Made by a program: the position numbers and the translations under genes
Part shown: piece by piece, positions 1-8,919 of the stretch
How the letters are laid out: every line of letters starts with the position of its first letter
Position numbering within the stretch: position 1 is the first letter of the stretch
DNA from: Pyxidicoccus trucidator
Lineage (GTDB): Bacteria; Myxococcota; Myxococcia; Myxococcales; Myxococcaceae
DNA length: 64,000 bases
Reading direction: 5' to 3'
NCBI RefSeq assembly: GCF_010894435.1
Contig: NZ_JAAIXZ010000035.1
Coordinates: forward strand, 1-64,000
The notes under the pieces: generated by a model
Databases searched by the model: none
What the model was told of the DNA's origin: nothing
The model's input: only the letters and a program-made list of their open reading frames with translations

Positions 1-127
1 GCCATGGCGCGCGTGATTGCCACCTGGCTGCCTCGCTGTCCCACCTGCCACCGCTCCAACCACCGACGCGCCTCACGCAGCCTGCCCGGTCTCCCCGTGC
101 ACCCCGCGGGCCCCTGATGCAGTAGTG

Positions 128-919
128 CTAGAAGCGCACCTGCATCCGCACGCCGCCGTAGAGCCACGCGTGGATGGCCTTGTTCTCGATGTCCTCCGAC
201 TCATCGAAGTCCAGGGGGCTGTCGCCTTCCACGTCGAGCTTGACGCCGGACGTCGAATACTGCGCCACCGTGAGGGTGGCGAAGGGCCCCACGGAGATCT
301 TGTCGCTCACGCGGAAGTCGACGCCGCCCTGGGCGTTGACGAACTCGAAGCCCGAGGCGGTGGTGCTGGCATCGATGGACGTACCCGCTGCCTCTCCAGA
401 GACGTTCAGGGAGAGGTGCTCGTAGCCGACGCCCACCCCGAGCCAGGGGCTGAGCGTTGCGCTCGGGGAGAAGTGGTAGGCCAGATTGAGGCCGACGCGC
501 AGCTGGGTCACCCCGCAGCTCGCGTCGTCGAAGTCGCCATCGCAGTCCTCGGCGAACTGCCCCAACCCGTACTGGAAGGAGGCGCCCAGGTAGAGGTTGG
601 AGTTGATGAAGTAGCCCAGGTCGACCTGCAGCGGGATGACACCCGATACGGTGTCGCTCAGCTTCGCGCCCTCGTCATCCTCATCCTCCGTGCCGACGGC
701 ATTGCCGAAGGGCACGCCGTAGCCCGCCCGAAGGCCCAGGACGAACCCCGCGCCCTGCCCGCCCTCCTCGGAGTCCTCATCGGCGCCCTCGTAGCCCTCG
801 TTATAGGAGGGGTCATCCTCCTGCCGCAGGAAGCCGTCATTGCGCCAGTCGGCCAGGGCGGCGGGAGAGGACAGGAGGAGCGACAGCGCGGTGAGCTTCT
901 TGAAGGTGGACGTGTTCAT
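128..919 (-). CDS. Outer-membrane beta-barrel protein
   Basis: This encodes about 263 residues and is probably an integral outer-membrane protein of unknown cargo. I chose the internal Met (MNTSTFKK) because it opens a classic signal peptide (hydrophobic LTALSLLLSS, then ALADW as a likely cleavage site); the longer frame adds 12 residues without signal character. The mature protein starts with an acidic Gly/Glu/Asp-rich stretch and continues as alternating aromatic and hydrophobic strands rich in Gly and Tyr (for example LYLGASFQYGLGQF, LAYHFS, WLGVGVGYEHLSL). It ends in MQVRF, and a C-terminal Phe is the usual assembly signal of outer-membrane barrels. The acidic linker contains a Cys pair (EDCDGDFDDASCGV). 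The family is common in myxobacteria with no fixed role. Bases 1-127 downstream hold no gene I can support. Confidence 0.75.
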   Translation of the reverse strand: MNTSTFKKLTALSLLLSSPAALADWRNDGFLRQEDDPSYNEGYEGADEDSEEGGQGAGFVLGLRAGYGVPFGNAVGTEDEDDEGAKLSDTVSGVIPLQVDLGYFINSNLYLGASFQYGLGQFAEDCDGDFDDASCGVTQLRVGLNLAYHFSPSATLSPWLGVGVGYEHLSLNVSGEAAGTSIDASTTASGFEFVNAQGGVDFRVSDKISVGPFATLTVAQYSTSGVKLDVEGDSPLDFDESEDIENKAIHAWLYGGVRMQVRF

Positions 920-1023
920 GGAGGCGTTCGTGCGGGGTTGGAGTAACTCCACCAACGTTGCGTGGTGGACGTGCCTCCTGACGGGCGCCTGCCTGGTTTA
1001 TTCAGCCACACCACGAAGAAACG

Positions 1024-1821
1024 TCAGGCGCGGAAGAACCAGGGGATGCCACCCCCGAACAGGGGGATGACAACCAGCACCCACAGCGCGAGCGCCCCCA
1101 CTCCGAGCACGATGCCGGCAATGGCCTGGGCGCGCCGGTCGATGGGAGGCCGCGCCTTCAGGTCCACGCGCCGCAGCGCGAGGAAGCCGAAGACGATGGC
1201 CAGCGGCGCGAACAGAGGCAGGAACACCGCGCCCAGTCCCAGCGACAGCGCGCTGCGCGCCATCGGGTTGTTGACCTCGCGGTCCCAGAGGCGGAGCAGC
1301 TCACGCTCGGACACCTCCACGCGGAAGAAGAGCTTGCAGCGCGTGTCCTGGAGCAATTGCAGCGCGTTGATGAAGGGGATGAGGGCGAGCCCGAGCACGG
1401 GAGGACCCACCAACGGTACGGCGAGCAGGCCCAGACCGAGCGGCACCAGGGGCAGTGCGTAGCGCGCCCACCGCCGTCCCTCGAACCACGCGACTCCGAC
1501 GACCACCGTGGCCAGCAGTCCCAGCGTGGTCAGCACCCGCCCGTAGGACAGCGCCACCGGCAGCAGCGGGGCCATCAGCAGGCAACCTCCGCCCACGAGC
1601 CACGCCCGGGAGTCCCGCTTCCCCCAGAGCCCGCGGCGGAAGGTCTCCAGGTAGTTCACCTCCGGCCGCGCCGCGCACGGGGCGCAGTACAGCGTGCCCA
1701 TCACCCAGGCGGTGCACGCGGTGCAGACGAAGACACCGCAGCGCTGGCACGTGGCCCCCGCCAGCTCCTCGGGATGGGTGGCGCACCGGGCCAGCGCGTT
1801 GGGGGACACCTCGAAGGACAT
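1024..1821 (-). CDS. Zinc-ribbon plus multi-pass membrane protein (DUF4190-like end)
   Basis: This is a 265-residue membrane protein of unknown function. The N-terminus holds a B-box-like zinc ribbon with paired Cys (CATHPEELAGATCQRC, CTAC, CAPC) at about residues 12-51. Four to five hydrophobic segments follow. The C-terminal part (roughly 180-265) has the two-helix pattern with FGFLALRRVDL between them that is typical of DUF4190-like proteins, ending in a very hydrophobic IAGIVLGVGALALWVLVVIPL segment. It is transcribed away from jetA, and the 107-bp divergent gap holds the only AT-rich bases nearby. The topology and zinc ribbon are visible; any role (stress sensing, membrane scaffolding) would be a guess. 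Confidence 0.7.
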   Translation of the reverse strand: MSFEVSPNALARCATHPEELAGATCQRCGVFVCTACTAWVMGTLYCAPCAARPEVNYLETFRRGLWGKRDSRAWLVGGGCLLMAPLLPVALSYGRVLTTLGLLATVVVGVAWFEGRRWARYALPLVPLGLGLLAVPLVGPPVLGLALIPFINALQLLQDTRCKLFFRVEVSERELLRLWDREVNNPMARSALSLGLGAVFLPLFAPLAIVFGFLALRRVDLKARPPIDRRAQAIAGIVLGVGALALWVLVVIPLFGGGIPWFFRA

Positions 1822-1928
1822 GGGCCCAGTTATATATCACGCCTGCCTGCCTGCTCTCAGAGGGGCATCAACCCTCGCGGGTCGGCCTCATGTCCATGTC
1901 AGTCCCGGGTTGTATGGCTTGTGGTGTG
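1822..1928. promoter_or_regulatory. Divergent promoter region of jetABC and the zinc-ribbon gene
   Basis: This 107-bp gap lies between two divergently transcribed genes. The only AT-rich element is TTATATATCAC at 1829-1839. Read on the minus strand it gives TATAAC about 7 bases before the ATG at 1821, so that gene may have a very short or absent leader. On the plus strand TATATC lies about 90 bases before jetA. Promoter use is inferred. Confidence 0.35.
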
Positions 1929-3365
1929 ATGGATTTCGCCACCCTCGATACATTGAGACATCAGCACCCCGCGTGGCGCCTGCTCGTCGCGGACCACGCG
2001 CCGCTCATCGCCAGCTTCCTGCATCGCGGCTTCCTGGAAGCGAACGCGCGCGCGCTTCCCCAGCGGGAGCTGGTGCTCAAGCTGGAGGACCACCTGCACA
2101 CGCTGCGGGAGCGGCTCGGAGAGGAGGCCTTTCCGCGCACGGCGGCGGCGTACCTGGATGACTGGGCGGCGGACGGCCGGGGCTGGCTGCGCAAGTTCTA
2201 CCCGCCGGACACGGACGAGCCCCACTTCGACCTCACCTCCGCGGCCGAGCGCGCCATCCGCTGGCTGTCACAGCTCGCCGACCGCTCCTTCGTGGGCACG
2301 GAGTCGCGGCTGCGCACCGTGTTCCACCTGCTGGAGCAGATGACCGAGGGCACCGAGGTGGACCCGGAGGCCCGCCTCGCGGAGCTCGAGCGCCGGAAGG
2401 CCGAGCTCGAGGCGGAGATGGCCCAGGTGCGCGCCGGCCGCGTGGAGCTGATGGACGAGGCCGCCCTCAAGGACCGCTTCCAGCAGATGTCGGACACCGC
2501 GCTCGGGCTGCTGTCGGACTTCCGCGAGCTGGAGCACGGCTTCCGCGAGCTGGACCGGGTGGTGCGCGAGCGCATCGCCACCTGGGAGGGCACCCAGGGA
2601 GAGCTGCTGGAGACGGTGCTGGGCGAGCATGACGCCATCAGCGGCTCGGACCAGGGGCGCAGCTTCCGCGCGTTCTGGGACTTCCTCATGTCCCCCACGC
2701 GCCAGGAGGAGCTGACCCGCAAGCTGGAGCGCGTCTTCGCGCTCCCCGCTGTCCAGGCACTCAAGCCGGACCCGAGGCTCTTGCGCATCCACTTCGACTG
2801 GCTGGAGACGGGAGAGCACACGCAGCGGACCGTCGCCCGGCTGTCCGAGCAGCTCCGGCGCTACCTCGATGACCGGGCGTGGCTGGAGAACCGCCGCATC
2901 ATGCAGCTGCTGCGCGGGGTGGAGCAGCACGCGCTCGCGGTGCGCAACCAGCCGCCGGGCCGGGCCTTCATGGAAATCGACGAGCCGTCGCCCTCGGTGG
3001 AGCTGCCCCTGGAGCGTCCCCTGTTCTCGCCGCCCGTGCGGCTGCGGATGGCGGACTCCGAGGTGCTGGAGGCCAGCGAGGACGTGCCGGCGGAGGCACT
3101 CTTCTCCCAGGCGTTCATCGACAAGGAGCGGCTGCGGGAGAACCTCCGCCACGCGCTGCAGACGCGCGAGCAGGTGTCGCTCGCGGAGCTGCTCCACGAA
3201 GCCCCGCTCCAGCAAGGCCTCGCCGAGCTGGTGGCCTACCTCGACCTCGCCTCCGACGAGCGGACGGCGCTGTTCGAGGACTCACGGACTCAAACCCTGA
3301 CCTGGACGGATGCGCGCGGTCGCGCGCGCCGCATCACCCTTCCCCTGGTGCTCTTCCACCGATGA
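1929..3365 (+). CDS. jetA: JetA/MksF-type kleisin subunit (DUF3375)
   Basis: This encodes about 478 residues, the kleisin-like subunit of a Wadjet/MksBEF SMC complex. The start MDFATLDTLRHQHPAWRLL fits the DUF3375 family, which typically opens with HPAWRLLR-type sequence followed by an APLI..FL..F segment; the longer frame upstream is not protein-like. A long charged helical region (LAELERRKAELEAEMAQVRA and a following DFRELEHGFRELDRVV) matches the coiled middle of MukF/MksF proteins. A winged-helix-like end (EQVSLAELLHEAPLQQGLAELVAYL) could bind the SMC head. The stop overlaps the jetB start as ATGA, so translation is coupled. In known systems JetA bridges the heads of the JetC dimer and carries JetB. 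The assignment to type I rests on DUF3375 plus DUF4194 next to each other. No jetD follows. Confidence 0.88.
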   Translation: MDFATLDTLRHQHPAWRLLVADHAPLIASFLHRGFLEANARALPQRELVLKLEDHLHTLRERLGEEAFPRTAAAYLDDWAADGRGWLRKFYPPDTDEPHFDLTSAAERAIRWLSQLADRSFVGTESRLRTVFHLLEQMTEGTEVDPEARLAELERRKAELEAEMAQVRAGRVELMDEAALKDRFQQMSDTALGLLSDFRELEHGFRELDRVVRERIATWEGTQGELLETVLGEHDAISGSDQGRSFRAFWDFLMSPTRQEELTRKLERVFALPAVQALKPDPRLLRIHFDWLETGEHTQRTVARLSEQLRRYLDDRAWLENRRIMQLLRGVEQHALAVRNQPPGRAFMEIDEPSPSVELPLERPLFSPPVRLRMADSEVLEASEDVPAEALFSQAFIDKERLRENLRHALQTREQVSLAELLHEAPLQQGLAELVAYLDLASDERTALFEDSRTQTLTWTDARGRARRITLPLVLFHR

Positions 3366-3988
3366 CTCCCAACACGAACCGTCCCACTGACGCCGCTGAC
3401 TCCCTGTCCCTCGTGCTGGTCGCCTTGATGAAGGGCGTCGTCTACCAGGAGGGCGACGCCAACCTGTGGCATGGCCTGCTCAACCTGCAAGCGCGGGTGC
3501 GTGAGCACGTGACGGTGCTCGGCCTGCAGCTCGTGCTCGATGAGACGGAGGGCTACGCCTACCTCCGCCAGCAGCCCACCGCCGAGGGGCGCTCGGCGCT
3601 GCCGCACCTCGTGGCACGGCGGCAGCTCGGCTACGGGGTGAGCCTGCTGCTCGTGCTGCTCCGCAAGAAGCTCGCCGAGTCGGAGGCCACGGTGGGCGGC
3701 CCCCGGCTCGTGCTGCGGCGCGAGGAGATTCTCGACCTGGTGCGCCTGTTCCTCCCCGAGGGGACGAACGAGGCGCGGATGGTGGACAAGCTGGACGCGG
3801 ACCTCGCCCGGGTCATCGAGCTGGGCTTCCTCCGCAAGCTGCGCGGCGGGGACGACGCCTACGAGGTCCGCCGCATCCTGAAGGCCTTCGTCGACGCGCA
3901 GTGGCTGGATGCCTTCCAGCAGAAGCTCGCGGACTACCGCGCGCACCTGCGCGCCCACCTCACCGAGGAAAACGGAGCCACGCCATGA
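3362..3988 (+). CDS. jetB: JetB/MksE-type KITE subunit (DUF4194)
   Basis: This encodes about 208 residues. The ATG overlaps the jetA stop (ATGA), and its own stop overlaps the jetC start in the same way, so the three subunits are translationally coupled. The sequence fits DUF4194: an N-terminal ALMKGVVYQEGDANLW segment, a central LGYGVSLLLVLLRKKLAE helix, and a winged-helix EEILDLVRLFLPEGTNEARMVDKLDADLARVIELGFLRKL followed by YEVRRILKAFVDA. In MukBEF/MksBEF and Wadjet complexes this subunit dimerises and binds the kleisin. Nothing is missing compared with the usual length of about 200 residues. Confidence 0.87.
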   Translation: MTPNTNRPTDAADSLSLVLVALMKGVVYQEGDANLWHGLLNLQARVREHVTVLGLQLVLDETEGYAYLRQQPTAEGRSALPHLVARRQLGYGVSLLLVLLRKKLAESEATVGGPRLVLRREEILDLVRLFLPEGTNEARMVDKLDADLARVIELGFLRKLRGGDDAYEVRRILKAFVDAQWLDAFQQKLADYRAHLRAHLTEENGATP

Positions 3989-6900
3989 GCACCGCGCACT
4001 CCTTCAATCAAGCGGACCTGCTCGACCTCGGCGCCACCGACGCGCGCGCCGGGTTCCGGATGCACCGCTTCGAGGCCTACAACTGGGGCACCTTCCACCA
4101 GCGCGTCTGGCACCTGGGGCTCGGTGGTGACAACGGGCTGCTCACCGGCGACATCGGCTCGGGCAAGTCGACGCTGGTGGACGGCGTGGTGACGCTGCTC
4201 GTGCCGCCCCAGAAGCTCGCCTACAACAAGGCGGCGGGCGCGGAGTCGCGGGAGCGCACCCTGCGCTCCTACGTGCTGGGCCAGTACAAGTCCGAGCGCG
4301 GGGACGGAGGGCAGGGCGCGAAGCCCATCTTCCTGCGCGACGGGACGAGCTACTCCGTGCTGCTCGGCCATTTCTACAACGAGGGGTATGACCAGCACGT
4401 CACCCTGGCCCAGGTGCTGTGGATGCGCGAGGCGGAGGGGCAGCCGGCGCGTCTCTACATCGTCGCGGACGGGCGGCTCTCCGTGGCCGAGCACTTCGCG
4501 GGCTTCGGGGCGGACATCGCCGCGCTGAAGAAGCGGCTCAAGGGGCTGAAGTGCGAGGTGCATGAGACCTTCCCGCCGTACGCGGCGGCCTTCCGGCGGC
4601 GCTTCGGCATCAAGGATGAGCAGGCGCTGGACCTCTTCCACCAGACGGTGTCGATGAAGGCGGTGGGCAACCTCACCGACTTCGTGCGCCAGCACATGCT
4701 CCAGCCGTCCGCGGTGGAGCCGCGCCTCGCCGCGCTCATCGGCCACTTCGATGACCTGCACCGCGCGCACGAGGCCGTGCTCAAGGCCAAGAAGCAGATG
4801 GCGCAGTTGGAGCCGCTGGTGCGCGACTGCGAGCGCCACGAGGCCCTGGCCACCGAGCTGGCCACCCTGCGCCGCTGCCGCGAAGCCTTGCGTCCGTGGT
4901 TCGCCGTCCAGAAGTCCCGCGTCGTGGAAGCACAGCTCACGGGCTGGGCCACGGAGCGCGAGCAGGCGCGGGTGGAGGCCGGAGAGCTGACCGAGGAGCG
5001 CCGCCGCCAGGGCACGGAGCGGGACAGGTTGAAGCAGGCCATCGCCGCCAACGGGGGCGCGCGGCTGGAGACGGTGAAGGCGGAGCTGGCCCAGCGGCGG
5101 CGGCAGAAGGACGCGCGCTTCCAGAAGGCGGAGCGCTATGCCCAGCTCGCCCTGGCGGCAGACCTGCCGGTGGCGGTGGACGCGGAGACGTTCCTCTCCA
5201 ACACGCGCTCCATCCAGACGCTGCTCGCGGCGGGGGAGGGAGAGCTGGCCCAGGTACAGGCCGGGCTCACCGACGTGGGCGTGGAGGCGCGCGCCCTGGG
5301 ACACAAGCACGCCGAGGTAGGCGCCGAGCTGGAGTCACTGCGCCGGCGCCGCTCCAACCTGCCGTCCCGCATGCTGGCGCTGCGCGAGCGCATGTGCGCG
5401 GAGCTGGGGCTGGACGCGGAGGCGCTCCCCTTCGTGGGTGAGCTGTTGCAGGTGCGCGAGGAGGAGCGGGACTGGGAGGGCGCGATTGAGCGCGTGCTGC
5501 ATGGGTTCGGCACGTCGCTGCTGGTGTCGGACGCCTGCTACGCGAAGGTGGCGCAGTGGGTGGAGCGCACGCACCTGGACGGCCGGCTGGTCTACTACCG
5601 GGTGAAGGAAGAGGGCGCGGCGCGCGTGCCCACGCTCCAGCCGCACTCGCTGCTGCGCAAGCTGGCGCTCAAGCCGGACTCCGGCATGTACCGCTGGCTG
5701 GAGGCGGAGCTGGCGCGGCGCTTCGACTACGCCTGCTGCGACACGCTGGAGCAGTTCCGGCGCGAGCGTCAGGCCCTCACCCGCTCGGGACAGCTCAAGC
5801 GCGGCGGCGAGCAGCACGAGAAGGACGACCGCTTCCGGCTGGATGACCGCTCGCGCTACGTGCTCGGGTGGACGAACGAGCAGAAGCGCGCCGCGCTCGA
5901 AGCCGAGGCACGCTCGCTGGAGACACGGCTGGTCGACGTCACCACGCGCATCCAGGCGCTGGAGTCCCGCCGCAAGGCCTTGCAGGGACGCCGGGAGCTG
6001 CTCAGCCAGCTCGCCGTGTTCGACGCCTTCCGCGAGCTGGACTGGCGCCCCGTCGCCTCCGACCTCCACCGGATGGAGGAGCAGCTCCGCGAGTTGGAGT
6101 CCGCCTCCGACGTGCTCCACACACTGGAGGGCCAGCTCGTGAAGCAGGAGCGCGCACTGGAGCGCACCGAGGCGAAGCTGAAGGAGGTGGAGAAGCGCCA
6201 GGCCCGCCTCGAAGTGCAGGAGGAGGCCGCGCGCAAGGCCCTGGCCGCGTACGAGAAGGCGCAGCGCGAGGCCACCGACGAGCTGCGCGCGTGCTACCCG
6301 CGCGTGGAAGCGCTCTACGCCGAAGTCGCGGGCAAGGGCGCGGTGGAGGCCGACGCGGGCGATGAGCGCGAGCGGCAGCTCCGGGAAGAATTGCAGAAGC
6401 GCATCGACGCGGAGGGCAAGCGGATGGAGCGCGGACGCGAGGCCATCATCCGCGCCATGCAGACGTATCGCGCGGCCTTCCCGCTGGAGACACAGGACGT
6501 CGACGCGAGCCTGGACGCCGCCGCCGAATACAGCGCCATGCTGAAGGCGCTGCGCACCGACGACCTGCCGCGCTTCGAGACGCGCTTCAAGAGCCTGCTC
6601 ACGGAGAACACCATCCGCGAGGTGGTGAACTTCCAGGGCCAGCTGCTCCGCGAGCGCCAGGACATCCGCGAGCGCATCGACACCATCAACCGCTCGCTCC
6701 GGGCCATCGACTACAACCCGGGGCGGTACATCCTGCTGGAGGCCACCCCCAGCACGGACGCGGACGTGCGCGAGTTCCAGGCGGACCTGCGCGCGTGCAC
6801 CGAGGGCACGCTGTCCGCGCTCGGAGGGCCGGACGACGACGCGTACTCGGAGAAGAAGTTCCTGGAGGTGAAGCGCATCATCGAGCGCTTCCGCGGGCGC

Positions 6901-7377
6901 GAGGGCAGCGCGGAGGCGGACGCGCGGTGGACGCGGCGGGTGACGGACGTGCGCAACTGGTTCAGCTTCTCCGCGTCGGAGCGCTGGCGCGAGGACGACC
7001 GGGAGCACGAGCACTACACGGACTCGGGCGGCAAGTCGGGTGGTCAGAAGGAGAAGCTGGCGTACACGGTGCTCGCGGCCAGCCTCGCCTACCAGTTCGG
7101 CCTGGAGTGGGGCGAGACACGCTCACGCTCGTTCCGCTTCGTCGTCATCGACGAGGCCTTCGGCCGGGGCTCGGACGAGTCGGCGTCGTACGGACTGGAG
7201 TTGTTCCGGCGGCTCAATCTGCAGCTGCTCATCGTCACGCCGCTGCAGAAAATCCGTGTCATCGAGCCGTACGTGGCCAGCGTGGGCTTCGTCCACAACG
7301 AGGCGGGGCGCAGCTCCAAGGTGCGAAATCTCACCATTGACGCGTATCGCGCGGAGCGTGAAGCGCGAGGGCACTGA
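3985..7377 (+). CDS. jetC: JetC/MksB-type SMC ATPase
   Basis: This encodes about 1130 residues, the motor ATPase of the complex. Walker A is GDIGSGKST at residues 55-63. A long charged coiled-coil middle (about 280-960) is interrupted near residues 490-640 by a non-coil segment that would be the hinge/toprim-like insert. The ABC signature region SGGKSGGQKEKL lies near residue 1014, and Walker B FVVIDEAFGRGSDES near 1052-1065. The head begins MHRFEAYNWGTFH, as expected for MukB-like proteins that sense a DNA-loop substrate. It is the last gene of the jetABC operon; a hairpin with a T-rich tail follows. Known JetC extrudes plasmid DNA and hands it to JetD for cutting, but JetD is not encoded next to it here. 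Alternative: a chromosome-organising MksB without a nuclease. Confidence 0.88.
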   Translation: MSTAHSFNQADLLDLGATDARAGFRMHRFEAYNWGTFHQRVWHLGLGGDNGLLTGDIGSGKSTLVDGVVTLLVPPQKLAYNKAAGAESRERTLRSYVLGQYKSERGDGGQGAKPIFLRDGTSYSVLLGHFYNEGYDQHVTLAQVLWMREAEGQPARLYIVADGRLSVAEHFAGFGADIAALKKRLKGLKCEVHETFPPYAAAFRRRFGIKDEQALDLFHQTVSMKAVGNLTDFVRQHMLQPSAVEPRLAALIGHFDDLHRAHEAVLKAKKQMAQLEPLVRDCERHEALATELATLRRCREALRPWFAVQKSRVVEAQLTGWATEREQARVEAGELTEERRRQGTERDRLKQAIAANGGARLETVKAELAQRRRQKDARFQKAERYAQLALAADLPVAVDAETFLSNTRSIQTLLAAGEGELAQVQAGLTDVGVEARALGHKHAEVGAELESLRRRRSNLPSRMLALRERMCAELGLDAEALPFVGELLQVREEERDWEGAIERVLHGFGTSLLVSDACYAKVAQWVERTHLDGRLVYYRVKEEGAARVPTLQPHSLLRKLALKPDSGMYRWLEAELARRFDYACCDTLEQFRRERQALTRSGQLKRGGEQHEKDDRFRLDDRSRYVLGWTNEQKRAALEAEARSLETRLVDVTTRIQALESRRKALQGRRELLSQLAVFDAFRELDWRPVASDLHRMEEQLRELESASDVLHTLEGQLVKQERALERTEAKLKEVEKRQARLEVQEEAARKALAAYEKAQREATDELRACYPRVEALYAEVAGKGAVEADAGDERERQLREELQKRIDAEGKRMERGREAIIRAMQTYRAAFPLETQDVDASLDAAAEYSAMLKALRTDDLPRFETRFKSLLTENTIREVVNFQGQLLRERQDIRERIDTINRSLRAIDYNPGRYILLEATPSTDADVREFQADLRACTEGTLSALGGPDDDAYSEKKFLEVKRIIERFRGREGSAEADARWTRRVTDVRNWFSFSASERWREDDREHEHYTDSGGKSGGQKEKLAYTVLAASLAYQFGLEWGETRSRSFRFVVIDEAFGRGSDESASYGLELFRRLNLQLLIVTPLQKIRVIEPYVASVGFVHNEAGRSSKVRNLTIDAYRAEREARGH

Positions 7378-7390
7378 GGGGCCGGGAAGG

Positions 7391-7417
7391 GGGGCGCCAA
7401 CCACTCGACGGTGCCCC
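7391..7417 (+). terminator. Terminator after jetABC
   Basis: GGGGCGCC (7391-7398) pairs with GGTGCCCC (7410-7417) with one G-T pair, and TTATT follows. It lies just past the jetC stop and before the M16 gene. Confidence 0.55.
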
Positions 7418-7515
7418 TTATTCCCACTCTCATTCCCCACCCATGGGCCCGGGGGTGCGTGCTAAGCGCAGGACGTGAGTCCTTGGCATCGAGACCCGGA
7501 GGCACCTTGTCCCCA

Positions 7516-8919
7516 ATGAAGGCCCTCGTCGCCGCAGCCCTCGTCGCAGTCGGGCTGCCGGCGCTCGCGCAGTCACCGCGGGAGGCGAAGCCCGCGGCCG
7601 GACGTGAAGCGCTCGCCATCCAGCATGTGAAGTACACCCTGCCCAATGGGCTGGAGGTCATCCTCTCCGTCGACCGCAAGCTGCCGGTGGTCGCCGTCAA
7701 CGTCTGGTACCACGTCGGCGCGTACCACGAGCAGCCCGGCCGCACCGGCTTCGCGCACCTCTTCGAGCACATGATGTTCCAGGGCTCGAAGAACGTGGCC
7801 GACGACGTGCACATCTCCCTGCTCGAGCAGATTGGTGGCACGGACCTCAACGGCACCACCAGCTTCGACCGCACCAACTACTTCCAGACCGTTCCCAGCA
7901 ACCAGCTGGAGACGGCCCTGTGGTTGGAGAGCGACCGCATGGGCTTCCTGCTCGACGCCCTCACGCTGGAAAAGCTCAACACCCAGCGCGAGGTGGTGAA
8001 GAACGAGCGCCGGGAGGGGACCGAGACGGCCCCGTACGGCATGGCCCGCGAGAAGGCGTGGCACGCCCTGTTCCCGCTGCCGCACCCGTACCACGGTGAC
8101 GTCATCGGCTCGCTGAAGGACCTGGACGCCGCCACCGTGGACGACGTGAAGGGCTTCTTCCGCCAGTGGTACGCGCCCTCCAACGCGACGCTGACGATTG
8201 TGGGCGACATCGACGTGGAGAAGACGAAGGCCCTGGTGGAGAAGTACTTCGGCTCGCTCCCGAGCACGCCGAAGCCGCCGCTCCCCGAGGTGGCTCCGGT
8301 GAAGCTCACGAAGCCCGTGGTCATCCGCCACGAGGAGCGCGTGGCCCGGCTGCCACTGCTGTCGGTGCAGTGGCTCACCGCCCCGTACCTGAAGGAGGGT
8401 GATGCCGACGCGGACGTGCTGGCCACCGCGCTGTCCACGGGCAAGGCGAGCCGCCTCTACCGCCGGCTGGTGCTGGAGAAGCAACTGGCCCAGAGCGTCA
8501 GCGCCGCCCAGCAGAGCCAGGGCGCCCAGTCTGTCTTCACGATAGACGTCGTGGCCCGCCCCGGAGTCTCCACCGACACGCTGCTGAAGGAGGTGGACGC
8601 CATCCTGGACGAGGTGCGCCGCGACGGTGTCACGCCCGAGGAGATTGCCCGCGCCCGGACGCGCTACGACACGCGCATGCTCGCGGGCCTGCAGGCCGTC
8701 GGCGGCTCGGGCGGCAAGGCGGATGTCCTCCAGAGCTACAACCACTTCGTGGGGGAGCCCAGCTACGTGGCGCAGGACCTGGCGCGCTACGAGCAGGTGA
8801 CGCCCGAGTCCGTGAAGCGTTTCGCCCGGGACACGCTGCGCAACGACGCGCGCGTCGTCCTCCACGCCGTGCCGCCTGGCAGTGAGCAGGCGCCCACCCA
8901 GCCGAAGGAGCGCAAGTGA
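7516..8919 (+). CDS. M16 family zinc metallopeptidase, catalytic subunit
   Basis: This encodes about 467 residues. I chose the start MKALVAAALVAVGLPALAQ because it opens a Sec signal peptide ending AQ|SP, so the enzyme should act in the periplasm. The inverted zinc motif HLFEH lies at residues 81-85, with downstream acidic residues as expected for insulinase/pitrilysin. TTSFDRTNYFQTVP and REVVKNERRE follow the M16 N-terminal domain pattern; the second half (KLTKPVVIRHEERVARLPLLSVQWLTAPYL) is the M16 C-terminal domain. The gene overlaps its partner by one base (TGATG). Bacterial M16B pairs usually form a heterodimer of one zinc-binding and one non-catalytic chain, and these two genes fit that. 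The substrate is unknown. Confidence 0.88.
   Translation: MKALVAAALVAVGLPALAQSPREAKPAAGREALAIQHVKYTLPNGLEVILSVDRKLPVVAVNVWYHVGAYHEQPGRTGFAHLFEHMMFQGSKNVADDVHISLLEQIGGTDLNGTTSFDRTNYFQTVPSNQLETALWLESDRMGFLLDALTLEKLNTQREVVKNERREGTETAPYGMAREKAWHALFPLPHPYHGDVIGSLKDLDAATVDDVKGFFRQWYAPSNATLTIVGDIDVEKTKALVEKYFGSLPSTPKPPLPEVAPVKLTKPVVIRHEERVARLPLLSVQWLTAPYLKEGDADADVLATALSTGKASRLYRRLVLEKQLAQSVSAAQQSQGAQSVFTIDVVARPGVSTDTLLKEVDAILDEVRRDGVTPEEIARARTRYDTRMLAGLQAVGGSGGKADVLQSYNHFVGEPSYVAQDLARYEQVTPESVKRFARDTLRNDARVVLHAVPPGSEQAPTQPKERK

Noticed and set aside
17..946. Long plus-strand open frame opposite the outer-membrane barrel
   Set aside because: It is the antisense of a gene with a clear signal peptide and C-terminal Phe. 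Its own translation is Val/Ala/Gly/Glu-biased without any domain.
3934..7014. Long minus-strand open frames across jetC
   Set aside because: They are His/Leu/Arg-rich shadow frames of a well-supported SMC ATPase and contain no motif.
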